A stretch of 38,686 nucleotides of DNA, from positions 1 to 38,686 of the forward strand of contig NZ_RHOW01000020.1 of the NCBI RefSeq assembly GCF_003946215.1, in the 5' to 3' direction. Positions within the stretch are counted from its first letter, which is position 1. Each line of letters starts with the position of its first letter. A model generated the notes under the pieces. That model was not told the origin of the DNA. It made no database searches and worked only from the letters and a program-made list of their open reading frames with translations. The translations under genes were made by a program, and so were the position numbers. Of the stretch, positions 24,214 to 33,780 are shown piece after piece. The DNA is from Lapidilactobacillus mulanensis (lineage in GTDB: Bacteria; Bacillota; Bacilli; Lactobacillales; Lactobacillaceae).

Positions 24214-24988
24214 CCGTTATGCCATCTTGGCTTTGATCTGAGAATTCTTCAGGTGCAGCCGTTGCTTCATCACTATGACTACGATACTGGAATACAGGTT
24301 CACTGTCATCCACCGTATCTGTTTGTTCAGAAGTAGACTCAACAGTTGCTTCGCTGTCCGCGTTGTCAGCTTCACTTGGTGTCTGTTCAAATTCAGTTGG
24401 GTCTTGTGTCTCAGAATTAATTGCGTTTAATTGGGCAACAGGTTCAGCGTCTGAAGAAGATGTTGCTTGATTATTAGCGACTGAACCGATACTTTGATTT
24501 AACAATTCATCCCATTCAGGCGCATTAACCATTGCAACCTGTGACTGTAACAACACTTGCAACTTCTGGTGGAAGACGCGTGTGCTATCACGCAAATCGG
24601 CGGTCTCAACGGTTAATTGACGTGAACGATCAGTTGCTTCCGTTAAGATCTGATTAGAACGATCAGTTGCTTCTTTAATCAACTCATTAGCCTGTTTCTG
24701 AGCGTCTTGCTTAGTCGTCTCTGCTTCATGTTGTGCATTCTCACGCACTCTTTCAGCAGCGTCCTGAGCAACAATGATCGATTGATTCAACGCATCTTTT
24801 AAATCTGTAAAGTAGCTAACGCGTTCTTGGCTTTCCTTCAAAGATTGTTCCAATTGTTGATTCTGTAAAAGGACTTCATTGTATTCGGCAGCAGCTTGAT
24901 CAAGAAAATCTTGAACTGCATCTGGATCAAAGCCACGGAAACGAGTCTCAAATTTTTGATTCTGAATATCATTTGGTGTTAATGCCAT
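24188..24988 (-). CDS. divIVA: Cell division initiation protein DivIVA
   Basis: The 266-residue protein begins with the DivIVA lipid-binding domain (MALTPNDIQNQKFETRFRGFDPDAVQDFLDQ, with the exposed Arg and Phe residues of the curvature sensor), followed by long coiled coils to about residue 150 with repeats such as ATDRSNQILTEATDRSRQL. A low-complexity acidic tail (Glu, Ser, Thr, Asp-rich, about 175-266) is longer than in Bacillus but common in lactobacilli. DivIVA gathers at negatively curved membrane at the septum and poles and recruits division and wall-synthesis factors. AAGGAG precedes ATG 24988. It is the last gene of the dcw run before ileS. Confidence 0.96.
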   Translation of the reverse strand: MALTPNDIQNQKFETRFRGFDPDAVQDFLDQAAAEYNEVLLQNQQLEQSLKESQERVSYFTDLKDALNQSIIVAQDAAERVRENAQHEAETTKQDAQKQANELIKEATDRSNQILTEATDRSRQLTVETADLRDSTRVFHQKLQVLLQSQVAMVNAPEWDELLNQSIGSVANNQATSSSDAEPVAQLNAINSETQDPTEFEQTPSEADNADSEATVESTSEQTDTVDDSEPVFQYRSHSDEATAAPEEFSDQSQDGITVVFPEENK

Positions 24989-25007
24989 TCTAAGATCTCC
25001 TTATTCA

Positions 25008-25808
25008 TTAATGACTCAAGGGTTGACGGCGCAAAGTCGCAATTTTTAGCTTGTAACGTTCCTTGCGTGTTCGTCCGAGCACATCGAGCAATTGCACTCG
25101 ACCAAATTTTCGAACGCTAAGCATATCTAACAGATCAACTTGAAAGTCGGGATGCTGATTAATACTCCAATTCACCTGGACACGTTGATCCTCAACTAAC
25201 TCTTTCGCGCGTTGACGGGAAATGTTGAAAGTTTCAGAGATGATCGTATCTAATCGCATAGATGTGGTTACAATGGATTCTTCTTGCCAATCAACAACGG
25301 GTATGACTGCATCAAGAATAGGCACAAGTTCCACACGTACATTGATCGAACCGATTTTGGTGATTTGTTCCACGAAAAATGAGGTCATTGCTTCGACTCC
25401 GAAGAATTGCCAAGTCTCGCCATCGGTGATAATATCGCCGAATTGACTACGATCCACACCAGAATTAATTAACGTTCCAAGAATTCGACCGTGGGACAAA
25501 GTGGCAAATTTAATGGGGTATTTAATTTCAAAGAGTTGAATGTGATAATCACTACTTTGTGGCGTGAAATAATCGGGGGCGAAAATGACGCGCTTCCGCT
25601 CCGATTGATTGTATCCCCCATCTTGCGAATATTTAAATGAATCATCGGTTTTCCCGATTACTGTTTCGATTAGAAAAATCTGACGTGGATCCAAAAAATC
25701 AGTCAGTATTGGTCGATACTCATTGACCGCCTGATTACGCCAATCGTTGATCCGCTCAATAAATGGGCGTTCTTCAGGACGGAAATGTTGAAATACGGCA
25801 CTATCCAA
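25008..25808 (-). CDS. ylmH: YlmH, S4-domain RNA-binding protein
   Basis: The 266-residue protein has the YlmH layout: an N-terminal alpha/beta domain (HFRPEERPFIERINDW, FLDPRQIFLIETVIG, KRVIFAPDYF), a central RRM-like part (LGTLINSGVDRSQFGDIITDGETWQFF) and a C-terminal S4 RNA-binding domain (RLDTIISETFNISRQRAKELVEDQRVQVNW). YlmH binds ribosome-nascent chain debris and has been linked to ribosome rescue as well as cell division, given its dcw position. Translation starts at TTG 25806-25808 with GGGAGGG upstream. It lies 19 bases before divIVA and 32 after yggT. Confidence 0.93.
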   Translation of the reverse strand: MDSAVFQHFRPEERPFIERINDWRNQAVNEYRPILTDFLDPRQIFLIETVIGKTDDSFKYSQDGGYNQSERKRVIFAPDYFTPQSSDYHIQLFEIKYPIKFATLSHGRILGTLINSGVDRSQFGDIITDGETWQFFGVEAMTSFFVEQITKIGSINVRVELVPILDAVIPVVDWQEESIVTTSMRLDTIISETFNISRQRAKELVEDQRVQVNWSINQHPDFQVDLLDMLSVRKFGRVQLLDVLGRTRKERYKLKIATLRRQPLSH

Positions 25809-25840
25809 TTGATTTCCCTCCCTTTCCGTTCACTAGACGA

Positions 25841-26113
25841 TTAGAAAACGCCGAAAAATATCAGTGACAACAATCTTTGTAATAAATAAACCAGTCCTAA
25901 CGCAATCAGTGGCGAAAAACTGATCCCACCAAACGAGGGAATGATACGGTCGATGACACTGAATAACGGCTCAACAATACGAGCAATGATTTGCCCAAAA
26001 CGCGAAAAACGCGCCCGTGGGACCCACGACATGATTGCATAGATCACAATGGCAATATTATATGCCTGTAAGACATAAGATAAGAGTTCATAGAGTCCAG
26101 ATAGAAAAGTCAT
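25841..26113 (-). CDS. YggT/YlmG family membrane protein
   Basis: The 90-residue integral membrane protein has two hydrophobic segments (about residues 7-27 and 66-88) joined by the family's conserved loop WVPRARFSRFGQIIARIVEPLFSVIDRIIPSFGGISFSPLIALGLVYLL, including the 'EPLFSVIDRIIP' and 'FGGISFSPLI' motifs. YggT proteins occur beside sepF throughout Gram-positive dcw clusters. Their role is unclear; osmotic-stress and division links have been suggested. The ATG shares one base with the sepF TAA (TAATG), so translation is coupled. Expected at the division membrane, by context only. Confidence 0.92.
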   Translation of the reverse strand: MTFLSGLYELLSYVLQAYNIAIVIYAIMSWVPRARFSRFGQIIARIVEPLFSVIDRIIPSFGGISFSPLIALGLVYLLQRLLSLIFFGVF

Positions 26114-26559
26114 TAGTTAAAGTCCTTATCACTTTGTAAAACGTCTGAAATTGAGCCTTCAATTTCAAACTTTGCAGGAGTGCACAAGAAAATCTTATCC
26201 CCAACACGTTGGATCTCGCCCTTGATGGCAAATACAGTCCCGGTCAAGAAATCGATCACTCTTCGAGATTGTTGATCATCCATTTGGCTGAAATTAACGA
26301 TCGTTGCTTGATTGTTTAACAAGTTAGTTGCAATTTCTTTTGCATCAGCATAGATTCTGGGTTCAGAAATGACGATTTTTCTCGCCAATGAGCGATTACT
26401 ATTGTTCATTGGCACAACATTACCGACATTATTTGTTGCTTGATCAGCAGCACCAGAAGTTATGGTTGATTGCTCATCTTGTTGGTTTTCTGTTTCGTAG
26501 TCTTCATCTTCATCGTCTTCTGTCATTCCGAAAAAACGACTGAGCTTTTCAAAAGCCAT
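26113..26559 (-). CDS. sepF: Cell division protein SepF
   Basis: The 148-residue protein has a short amphipathic N-terminal helix (MAFEKLSRFFGM) for membrane attachment, an acidic low-complexity linker (DDEDEDYETENQQDEQ, about 15-50), and the C-terminal SepF domain (IVISEPRIYADAKEIATNLL, then IVNFSQMDDQQSRRVIDFLTGTVFAIKG and KIFLCTPAKFEIEGS). SepF polymerises into arcs, anchors FtsZ to the membrane and bundles its filaments. It follows ftsZ by 25 bases, with GAGGTGATC eight bases before ATG 26559. Length is normal for the family. Confidence 0.97.
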   Translation of the reverse strand: MAFEKLSRFFGMTEDDEDEDYETENQQDEQSTITSGAADQATNNVGNVVPMNNSNRSLARKIVISEPRIYADAKEIATNLLNNQATIVNFSQMDDQQSRRVIDFLTGTVFAIKGEIQRVGDKIFLCTPAKFEIEGSISDVLQSDKDFN

Positions 26560-26584
26560 AATTGATCACCTCGTTGATCTATGC

Positions 26585-27850
26585 CTATTTTTGACGACGT
26601 TTCAAGAATGGTGGGACATCATCATCATTTTTTTTGTTGGTATCTTCACTGTCTTCGTTTAATTGACGCGTTTGAAAAGTATCGAAATTCTGTTTCTCGA
26701 TATTCTCAAATTCGCGGTCTAAATTTTCTGGGCGATTAGAAGCCTTTGATGCTTCGGTTTCTGTCTGGAGAATATTCCAAGGATCATCATCTTTGGCAGC
26801 AGGCTTCTTATCTTCAGTCGTAGACGTTGTTGATGCAGTCTTATTGGTGTTACGGTTAGGAACTGCTTTACGCTTCTTAGCAGCATCGATATCGCCGATA
26901 CCAGTTGCGATAACAGTGACACGTACTTCATCGCCTAAACTTTCATCGATTGAAGTCCCCCAAATGATATTAACATTTGATGAGGCAGCCTCTGAAACGA
27001 TTTGTGAGGCAGCTTCCATTTCGTACAAGGTCAAATCAAGACCACCAGTGATATTCAACAAGACTTTTTCGGCACCTTGAATTGAAACTTCAAGCATTGG
27101 TGAAGAAATAGCTTTCTTCGTGGCTTCAGTAATCCGGTTCTCACCGTTTGCAGAACCAACGCCCATCAATGCAGAACCTTGATCCTTCATAACATTAGTC
27201 ACATCGGCAAAGTCCAAGTTAATATAACCAGGTGATGTGATCAAGTCAGAAATACCTTGAACACCCTGACGCAAAACATTATCAGCTTCATGGAAGGCTT
27301 CATTCAAAGGTGTCTTCTTGTCGATCATTTCCAATAAACGGTTATTGGAAATAACGATCAATGTGTCGACCTGTTGTTTCATTTGTGAGATACCTTCAGC
27401 GGCAAAACGTGCACGATCTGGACCTTCAAATGTAAACGGACGAGTAACGACACCGACAGTTAAAGCACCTAAGTCTTTGGCAATTTTAGCGACAACAGGT
27501 GCTGCACCAGTACCGGTACCACCGCCCATACCTGCAGTGACGAAAACCATGTCGGCACCTTGCAGAGCGTTCGTTAAGGCTTCTTCACTCTCATCGGCAG
27601 CTTTTTCGCCGACTTCTGGCTTAGAACCTGCACCTAGACCACGAGTCAATTTAGGCCCGAGTTGAATTTTAATATCAGCTTTTGATTTATCTAAAACTTG
27701 TAAGTCAGTATTAGTCGCAATAAATTGTACGCCTTGAATACTTTCTTCGATCATGCGTTCAAGCGCATTACCGCCGGCTCCACCAACACCGATTACTTTA
27801 ATAACGGCGCCGGAAGATTGATTTTGATCTTTTGATTTTGATGCATCCAT
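26585..27850 (-). CDS. ftsZ: Cell division GTPase FtsZ
   Basis: The 421-residue protein has the tubulin-like core: [17 protein letters not shown] near residue 20, the signature [14 protein letters not shown] (about 108-121), and the T7 loop [15 protein letters not shown] with the catalytic Asp. The variable linker runs from about 325 to 400 and is rich in Asp, Asn, Lys and Thr. The last residues [12 protein letters not shown] are the conserved C-terminal peptide that binds FtsA and SepF. FtsZ polymerises into the Z ring. AGGAGG precedes ATG 27850; ftsA ends 31 bases upstream. Confidence 0.98.
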   Translation of the reverse strand: MDASKSKDQNQSSGAVIKVIGVGGAGGNALERMIEESIQGVQFIATNTDLQVLDKSKADIKIQLGPKLTRGLGAGSKPEVGEKAADESEEALTNALQGADMVFVTAGMGGGTGTGAAPVVAKIAKDLGALTVGVVTRPFTFEGPDRARFAAEGISQMKQQVDTLIVISNNRLLEMIDKKTPLNEAFHEADNVLRQGVQGISDLITSPGYINLDFADVTNVMKDQGSALMGVGSANGENRITEATKKAISSPMLEVSIQGAEKVLLNITGGLDLTLYEMEAASQIVSEAASSNVNIIWGTSIDESLGDEVRVTVIATGIGDIDAAKKRKAVPNRNTNKTASTTSTTEDKKPAAKDDDPWNILQTETEASKASNRPENLDREFENIEKQNFDTFQTRQLNEDSEDTNKKNDDDVPPFLKRRQK

Positions 27851-27881
27851 GTGCTATTTCCTCCTAAGGTTTCACAGACTT

Positions 27882-29261
27882 CTAATCGAAGAATTTATTG
27901 AAGAAACTACGCAGTTTACTTTGCGGTTCTTGCTGCTTCGTATTCTTGGTCTCGTTACTCTGCGATTTAGTATTATTATTTGAACTGCTTGAATTTCCAC
28001 GATTACCAAAACCAAACGTCCCAAAACGAGATTCCGCTGGTTGTATTGGTTCAGTTTCGGGTTTAACTGCTGGCTTACTGGCAGTGCTATTTAGTGCATT
28101 CTTATTGATCACACTAGTCACGAGCAAATCAATTTCACTGAGATTGGCCGCGTAGGTAACTAAACCTAAAACGGTAGCGAAAGAGGCATTGCGCAAGCCC
28201 ATTTCTCTTGGTGCATAGATTCGAACTTTTGTATCAAGCAATTCGGTTGCTAGTGAAGTCAAACTCATTGTTTCGGCAACACCACCGGTAATTACAACGC
28301 CACCGGGTAAATCAAAAGCATGAACCTGATCTAACTTATCCGCTAATCGCCCAAAAATTTGTTCAAATCTAGCTTCAAGGATATCAGAAAGATAAGTTTC
28401 ATCAACCATCACCGGATCATCTTTGCCGACAATTTCAACTGGGAACTTCTCACTGTCAGAAGTGGAACGCGGATTAGCAACACCATAATTCCGTTTAATC
28501 GTCTCGGCGTTACTCATCGACGTATTCAACACAACGGAAACATCCTTAGTTAAGTTGCCACCACCCTCGTCATCAGCGGCAATAAACTTCAGCTGATGAT
28601 CATGGATCACATAAGCAGTCGATTGTGCACCACCCATATCGATCAAGACGGTTCCAAAATCCTGTTCACCATCATTGAGTGCCACAGTTGATAAAGCGGA
28701 CGGGTTCAAAACGAAATGCTTCAAACGTAATCCAGTTCGCTCCAAGACCTTGCGGATATTATTGACTACAAGACTAGGAACAGAATAAATGAGGCCTTCC
28801 ATTTCGATCCGAACAGCCGACATACCGCGTGGATCAACGATATGCGCCTGGCCATCAACAATAAATTGTTGAGGCATAATTGCTACGATTTCTCGCTCAG
28901 GTGGTAAGTTGCGCGAAAGGGCTGCGCTAGCAACACTGCGAACTTCCTGATCGGTAATTTCTTTAGGCTGATCAGCAACGATCGTCATGCCCTTAACGGG
29001 TTCGATCAACATATCTTTTGCGGGAATACCAACGATCACTTGATCAAATTTAATATTTGCTTTTGTTTGAGCCTGATGAACTGCCTTTCGAGTTGCGGCG
29101 ACAACTTTATCGATATCGACGATCACACCATCTTTAAGACCTTGCGAACGTTCACTACCAACGCCAATAATATTCAAATGGTCGTTAATTGACTCACCGA
29201 CGATAACTCTGATTGCAGTTGTCCCAATATCGAGGCCCACATATATCTGAGCTTTATCCAT
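27882..29261 (-). CDS. ftsA: Cell division protein FtsA
   Basis: The 459-residue actin-fold ATPase starts YVGLDIGTTAIRVIVGE (phosphate 1), and has LNPSALSTVALNDGEQDFGTVLIDMGGAQSTAYV (phosphate 2), the adenosine motif LPGGVVITGGVAETMS, the SHS2/1C region between and a long Gln/Asn/Ser-rich linker after residue 400. The protein ends KLRSFFNKFFD, an amphipathic membrane-targeting helix. FtsA tethers FtsZ to the membrane and recruits later division proteins. GAGGAGG lies upstream. A 124-base gap with a hairpin and possible promoter separates it from divIB, so ftsA-ftsZ may be expressed partly on its own. Confidence 0.97.
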   Translation of the reverse strand: MDKAQIYVGLDIGTTAIRVIVGESINDHLNIIGVGSERSQGLKDGVIVDIDKVVAATRKAVHQAQTKANIKFDQVIVGIPAKDMLIEPVKGMTIVADQPKEITDQEVRSVASAALSRNLPPEREIVAIMPQQFIVDGQAHIVDPRGMSAVRIEMEGLIYSVPSLVVNNIRKVLERTGLRLKHFVLNPSALSTVALNDGEQDFGTVLIDMGGAQSTAYVIHDHQLKFIAADDEGGGNLTKDVSVVLNTSMSNAETIKRNYGVANPRSTSDSEKFPVEIVGKDDPVMVDETYLSDILEARFEQIFGRLADKLDQVHAFDLPGGVVITGGVAETMSLTSLATELLDTKVRIYAPREMGLRNASFATVLGLVTYAANLSEIDLLVTSVINKNALNSTASKPAVKPETEPIQPAESRFGTFGFGNRGNSSSSNNNTKSQSNETKNTKQQEPQSKLRSFFNKFFD

Positions 29262-29303
29262 TAAAATAAAGCCTCCTCGATTATTTTATTTATATTCATT
29301 AAT

Positions 29304-29353
29304 AGTCAAAAAACTAGTACTACTTAAAGTTTAACACATCAAGGATGTGTTAA
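29304..29353 (-). promoter_or_regulatory. Hairpin and candidate promoter between divIB and ftsA
   Basis: A 10-bp perfect stem TTAACACATC/GATGTGTTAA with a 3-base loop (29331-29353) has no T tail on the minus strand, so it may weaken but not end readthrough from divIB. After it, TTGACT (29304-29309) stands 15 bases before TAAAAT, a short-spaced promoter candidate for ftsA-ftsZ. Confidence 0.4.
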
Positions 29354-29385
29354 TAAACTGTTATTTCCGATTAGCAAAAATAAGT

Positions 29386-30234
29386 TTATTTTTCTTCATC
29401 AAAAGGTACGAAATAGGCACCAACTTCTAAATCAACGATCCCTTTTTTGCTCGTCTGAGCAACAATGCTACCATAATATTTCAGGCGACTGATCACCGTT
29501 CGAGAATCCGCCACAACTTCATTACCATCATTCATGTATAAATGGATTCGATATGGATTTGTTTTGCTGGGATCTGCCTTAACTTCAGAAATTGCATTCT
29601 GAATTTGTGCTGGCATCTTGCCATAAAGCTTGATGATTCTATTTAAAGCTGTTTCCTGCTTAAAGCCAGAATAAATCGGAAAATTTCCGATCGGTTTCTT
29701 GAGAACTTCATCATCCACGAAACCATTACTTAACACACGACGATAATTAGAATTATTAACCACAAAGCCGACTGTTGTATATTCTTGCACCGCAATATTG
29801 ATCTGTTGCCAGTTTGTAAATTTGAGGGTCACTTTTTTAAGTGCTGGTACTTTTTTGATAATTTGTTCTGACAACTGATTACGCGTCAACCACGTCGTAC
29901 TCACGTAGTTTTCTGAAGATAATTTACTCGCGTCGATCACATCCTGTGCCGCCGTTAATTTTTCACCGGACACTGAGATGTTGCCAACATGTGCTAACGG
30001 TGAAACGTGATAGGTTAAGGCACCGAGTAATGATCCAAAAATTAAAATGATAACGACTAATCGCCAGGTCAATTGCCAGCGTTGTTGTCGACGAAAATGT
30101 GGTAATTCATCTGAAACCGGACGTGCTAACTTTTTTTCTTGACGCCGTTGAGATTTCTCACGGAATTTTTCCCAGTTTTGAATCGTCGCGTTGGGGTCAA
30201 GCTTAGCGATTTTATCTGAATGATCGTCTTTCAC
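29386..30234 (-). CDS. divIB: Cell division protein DivIB/FtsQ
   Basis: Start choice is uncertain: GTG 30234 or TTG 30237 both suit the AGGTGGGGGG site better than GTG 30249, giving 282-283 residues. The N-terminus is cytoplasmic, basic and Gln/Arg-rich (KFREKSQRRQEKKL), followed by one membrane segment (about 60-80, WRLVVIILIFGSLLGALTYHV). The external POTRA domain starts VGNISVSGEKLTAAQDVIDAS, and the beta domain includes LKKVTLKFTNWQQINIAVQEYTTVGFVV. DivIB joins DivIC and FtsL at the septum and regulates septal peptidoglycan synthesis. It follows murG by 25 bases. The position between murG and ftsA is standard. Confidence 0.93.
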   Translation of the reverse strand: MKDDHSDKIAKLDPNATIQNWEKFREKSQRRQEKKLARPVSDELPHFRRQQRWQLTWRLVVIILIFGSLLGALTYHVSPLAHVGNISVSGEKLTAAQDVIDASKLSSENYVSTTWLTRNQLSEQIIKKVPALKKVTLKFTNWQQINIAVQEYTTVGFVVNNSNYRRVLSNGFVDDEVLKKPIGNFPIYSGFKQETALNRIIKLYGKMPAQIQNAISEVKADPSKTNPYRIHLYMNDGNEVVADSRTVISRLKYYGSIVAQTSKKGIVDLEVGAYFVPFDEEK

Positions 30235-30259
30235 CAAGATGCCCCCCACCTTTCATTAA

Positions 30260-31366
30260 TTAGTGATGGTACTGACGAATCAAAGACAACATTTCGCTGA
30301 TCATCTTATCACTGGCATCTGGTGTAGCTAAGGATAAAGCGGCCATATGCATCCGTTGCCAGACCTCAGAATCTAACAAGATATGATCGGCAGCGGCCAC
30401 GAGTGATCGACCGTTCAATTCGACCTCTGGTAATAATACCGCAGCCGAACTTTTAACAAGATAATCAGCATTTTTATTTTGGTGATCATGAGTCACATAT
30501 GGACTCGGAATCAGAATCGACGGAATTCCGAGCGCCGTAATTTCCGCTAATGTCGTCGCACCACTGCGGCCACAAAGTACCGATATCTCAGGTAACAGTT
30601 GGCTTAAATTATCTAAGTAAGGCAATACTTTAATATTTGGCTTCTCTGCTAGTGACCCAATGTTTTCTCTAACGTTGTCATATAAGGCGCGGCCGGTAAT
30701 AAACAGCACTTGGTATGATTTCTCTGAAAGTTCTGGCAATGCAGCAATGACCGCTTTATTCAGCGGTTCAGCGCCTCGACTTCCGCCAACAATCAACAAG
30801 GTTCTCAAATCAGAATTCATACCAAGTGTGCTCAAAATTCCTTGAGGTTTTAGTGTGGAAACTTCTTGAGCACGCGGGTTACCAGTTTGAACTAATTTTT
30901 TCTGTTCAGAGAATTGATGGGCAACTTCAGGAAAGACATAAGCGACCCGATCCACAAAATGAGCAAGAAATTTATTTGATAGTCCGGCAACCGAGTTTTG
31001 CTCGTGAATCATTGTGGGGATGTGCAAGCGGCTCGCTTCATAACAAACCGGCGCGCAAACATACCCTCCCGTACCAATCACAATATCGGGTTGAAACTCT
31101 TGGATCAATGTTTTGGCTCGGCCTAAACTCTTACGGAATTTATTGATCGTTGTGATATTTTCCGTCGTTAACTTACGACGAAAACCTTGAATTTCAATTG
31201 TTTCAAATGGGATTCCAGCTTTGGTTACAATATCCGCTTCGAGCCCTTTTTTAGTGCCAACATACAGCACTGCATCTAACTGATGACGTTCTTTTAGACG
31301 CTTGATCAAGGCCAAGGCCGGATAAATATGACCGCCAGTACCACCACCAGAAATTAATAATCTCAT
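30260..31366 (-). CDS. murG: MurG, lipid II-forming GlcNAc transferase
   Basis: The 368-residue GT-B glycosyltransferase has the N-terminal glycine loop MRLLISGGGTGGHIYPALAL, the second loop GTGGYVCAPVCYEAS and HEQNSVAGLSNK, and the C-terminal UDP-binding region LLIVGGSRGAEPLNKAV and CGRSGATTLAEITALGIPSILIPSP. It adds GlcNAc from UDP-GlcNAc to lipid I on the inner membrane face, making lipid II. Its ATG overlaps the murD stop by four bases (ATGA), so they are translationally coupled. Confidence 0.97.
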   Translation of the reverse strand: MRLLISGGGTGGHIYPALALIKRLKERHQLDAVLYVGTKKGLEADIVTKAGIPFETIEIQGFRRKLTTENITTINKFRKSLGRAKTLIQEFQPDIVIGTGGYVCAPVCYEASRLHIPTMIHEQNSVAGLSNKFLAHFVDRVAYVFPEVAHQFSEQKKLVQTGNPRAQEVSTLKPQGILSTLGMNSDLRTLLIVGGSRGAEPLNKAVIAALPELSEKSYQVLFITGRALYDNVRENIGSLAEKPNIKVLPYLDNLSQLLPEISVLCGRSGATTLAEITALGIPSILIPSPYVTHDHQNKNADYLVKSSAAVLLPEVELNGRSLVAAADHILLDSEVWQRMHMAALSLATPDASDKMISEMLSLIRQYHH

Positions 31367-32748
31367 TTTTCTGACTCCTCAACTTGATTCGTAATTTCTT
31401 CTACAGTTTTAATAAATAAATCGCCACGCTCTTCGAAGGTATTAAATTGATCCCAACTTGCAGCAGCAGGCGAAAGTAGAATAACCTCATTTGCTCGCGA
31501 TAGCTTAACAGCTTGCTTGGTTGCGTCGACTAAGTTTTCAACCTTGACGATTTTTTCGAGGCCGGCTTTTTTGCCTGCATCAATCATTAAATTGGCTGTT
31601 TCACCATAGACCACCATCGTGCGGACATGCAACTTCATCAAGGATACCAATTCATCGAAGACAAAGCCACGATCTAGCCCACCCGCGATCAAATCGATTG
31701 GTTGGTCAAAGCTCTGCAGTGCCACTGTCGTTGCCTCAATATTGGTCGCCTTAGAATCATTGTAGAAACGGCGTTGATGCCATTCCTCGACGAATTGGAT
31801 GCGATGGCGGACGCCGGCAAACGTACTAAGCACATCAATAATAGCTTGGTTACTAACACCTTTTATCTTGGCAACCGCAATGGCAGCCAAGGCGTTCTCC
31901 ACATTGTGCTGTCCAGGGATTTTAATAATATTTGCCGGACAAATCTTTTCATCTTTGAAATAGATAAACCCATCTTGTAAGTAGCTACCTTCGTGGCTCA
32001 AGTTTTTGCGAGAAAATGGAACAACTTGCCCCTTAGTTCGTTGACTTAAGCCTTGCCATTCTTCACTATCCCAGTTGACCACGAAATAATCTTCCGCGGT
32101 TTGATTCTTGATAATATTCATCTTGGCTTCGACATAATTATGGCGATTACCATGATAATCCAAATGAGCTTCATAAATATTCGTAAGTACCGCAATATGC
32201 GGATTCAATTGCGTTGTTCCCAATAACTGAAAGCTCGACAATTCTGTCACCATGGTTTGGTCAGGCTTAATTTTTTGTGCTACTTCTGATGCAGGTACAC
32301 CAATATTGCCTGCCACAAAAGCCCGCGGTGTTGATAAACCATCGTTTAACATTAGGTTGATTAACGTCGTCGTGGTCGTCTTACCATTGGACCCTGTGAT
32401 ACCAATAAATTCGCCTTCCAAGACCTCATAGGCCAATTCCGGCTCGGTGATAATCGGTAATTTTAATTCTTGAGCGCGTTGTACCATTGGATTATTATAC
32501 GGGATTCCCGGGTTTTTAACCATCAGGCTAAAGTCTTCATCCAACAACGCCAGCGGATGACTACCCGCAATGACGCGAATGCCTTCCTCGACCAATTGTT
32601 GCGCTTCAGGATTTTCGGAGAGTGGTTTTTTGTCGTTAACGGTCACCAGCGCCCCTAGTTTATGTAAGAGCAGTGCAGCGTGCACACCACTTTTTGCCAA
32701 GCCTAATACGATCACTTTTTTATTCTGATAATCTGTAACTTTCTTCAT
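31363..32748 (-). CDS. murD: UDP-MurNAc-L-Ala:D-Glu ligase MurD
   Basis: The 461-residue Mur ligase has an N-terminal Rossmann-like domain (KKVIVLGLAKSGVHAALLLH), the ATP-binding P-loop GITGSNGKTTTTTLI (about 114-128), NIYEAHLDYHGNRHNYVEAKMNI with the conserved Asp and His and the carbamoylated Lys region, and the C-terminal domain (GVRHRIQFVEEWHQRRFYNDSKATN, then SPAAASWDQFNTFEERG). It adds D-glutamate to UDP-MurNAc-L-Ala in the cytoplasm. It lies between mraY and murG, 15 bases after mraY. Confidence 0.97.
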   Translation of the reverse strand: MKKVTDYQNKKVIVLGLAKSGVHAALLLHKLGALVTVNDKKPLSENPEAQQLVEEGIRVIAGSHPLALLDEDFSLMVKNPGIPYNNPMVQRAQELKLPIITEPELAYEVLEGEFIGITGSNGKTTTTTLINLMLNDGLSTPRAFVAGNIGVPASEVAQKIKPDQTMVTELSSFQLLGTTQLNPHIAVLTNIYEAHLDYHGNRHNYVEAKMNIIKNQTAEDYFVVNWDSEEWQGLSQRTKGQVVPFSRKNLSHEGSYLQDGFIYFKDEKICPANIIKIPGQHNVENALAAIAVAKIKGVSNQAIIDVLSTFAGVRHRIQFVEEWHQRRFYNDSKATNIEATTVALQSFDQPIDLIAGGLDRGFVFDELVSLMKLHVRTMVVYGETANLMIDAGKKAGLEKIVKVENLVDATKQAVKLSRANEVILLSPAAASWDQFNTFEERGDLFIKTVEEITNQVEESEK

Positions 32749-32763
32749 GCTACCCTTGCACCT

Positions 32764-33729
32764 CTATAGAAAAATTAATAAATAAATTGCTGCACCAACT
32801 AATCCAGCTGCCCAAAACGTTAAAACAACTTTCTTCTCGGAACCTTTGCCCCAAACAATTTCAAAATGATGATGGATCGGTGACATCTTAAAAATCCGTT
32901 TGTGGAAAGTTTTAAATGAAAAGACTTGTAGAATTACTGAGGCAGTTTCGATCACATAAACTAAACCAATCAATAATAACGACCATGGCCGCTCCAAAAT
33001 AATTGAAATAGCCGCCAAGCCACCACCTAACGCTAATGATCCGGTGTCGCCCATGAAAATCTGAGCCGGTAAATGATTGAAAATCAAGAATGCGAGTAAC
33101 GCGCCAACAACTGCCAAACAAATCATCAAAACAACTTGATTATCTTGTTGCGCGGCAATGATGGCATAGGCGCCATATGAAATAATTCCCAGTCCACCGA
33201 CCAAGCCATCCAGCCCGTCCGTCAGATTGACCGCGTTAGAAAAACCAACTAACCAGAAGGCTACAAAGACGGCGAAGAAAACGGGTGAGCTGATTTCACC
33301 GATGACTGGGAACGGAATCGTTGTCGGCATTTGATCATGGAAATAAATGACCAAAAAGATAATTGCCGTCACGATTTGCGCAATAAATTTCTGACGGGCA
33401 GTCAAGCCTAAGTTGCGTTTCATTTTCAACTTGACTGAATCATCAGCAAACCCAATTGCACCGAAGAGCAAAATCACCGATGCAAATAGCCAAACCGGTG
33501 TCGTCAAACAGTGACCAACCAAGCTGACAACAAATATCGTGATCAAAATTGCGAGTAAGAAAATCAAACCACCCATAGTTGGCGTGCCTGATTTTTTTTC
33601 GTGCCATTTCGGCCCTTCTTCACGTATTTGTTGACCTTCATCATGCCTTCGAAGATAAATAATGAAATATGGCAGACAAAGCGCAGTAAGTACAAATGTG
33701 CCAATGACGGCAGCTAAGGAATATTCCAT
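32764..33729 (-). CDS. mraY: Phospho-MurNAc-pentapeptide transferase MraY
   Basis: ATG 33729 (MEYSLAAV) has GGGAG eight bases upstream and is preferred to a GTG three codons earlier; it gives 321 residues. About ten membrane segments are predicted. The Mg-binding and catalytic loops are visible: KSGTPTMGGLIFL, FADDSVKLKMKRNLGL with the paired Asp, NLTDGLDGLVGG, and FMGDTGSLALGG, then the HHHFEIVWG histidine motif near the end. It attaches phospho-MurNAc-pentapeptide to undecaprenyl phosphate to make lipid I. It follows the penicillin-binding protein gene by about 50 bases. Confidence 0.97.
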   Translation of the reverse strand: MEYSLAAVIGTFVLTALCLPYFIIYLRRHDEGQQIREEGPKWHEKKSGTPTMGGLIFLLAILITIFVVSLVGHCLTTPVWLFASVILLFGAIGFADDSVKLKMKRNLGLTARQKFIAQIVTAIIFLVIYFHDQMPTTIPFPVIGEISSPVFFAVFVAFWLVGFSNAVNLTDGLDGLVGGLGIISYGAYAIIAAQQDNQVVLMICLAVVGALLAFLIFNHLPAQIFMGDTGSLALGGGLAAISIILERPWSLLLIGLVYVIETASVILQVFSFKTFHKRIFKMSPIHHHFEIVWGKGSEKKVVLTFWAAGLVGAAIYLLIFL

Positions 33730-33780
33730 TTTTTTCACTCCCGATTAATTTATCAAACTATATCTATATTTAATTTATAT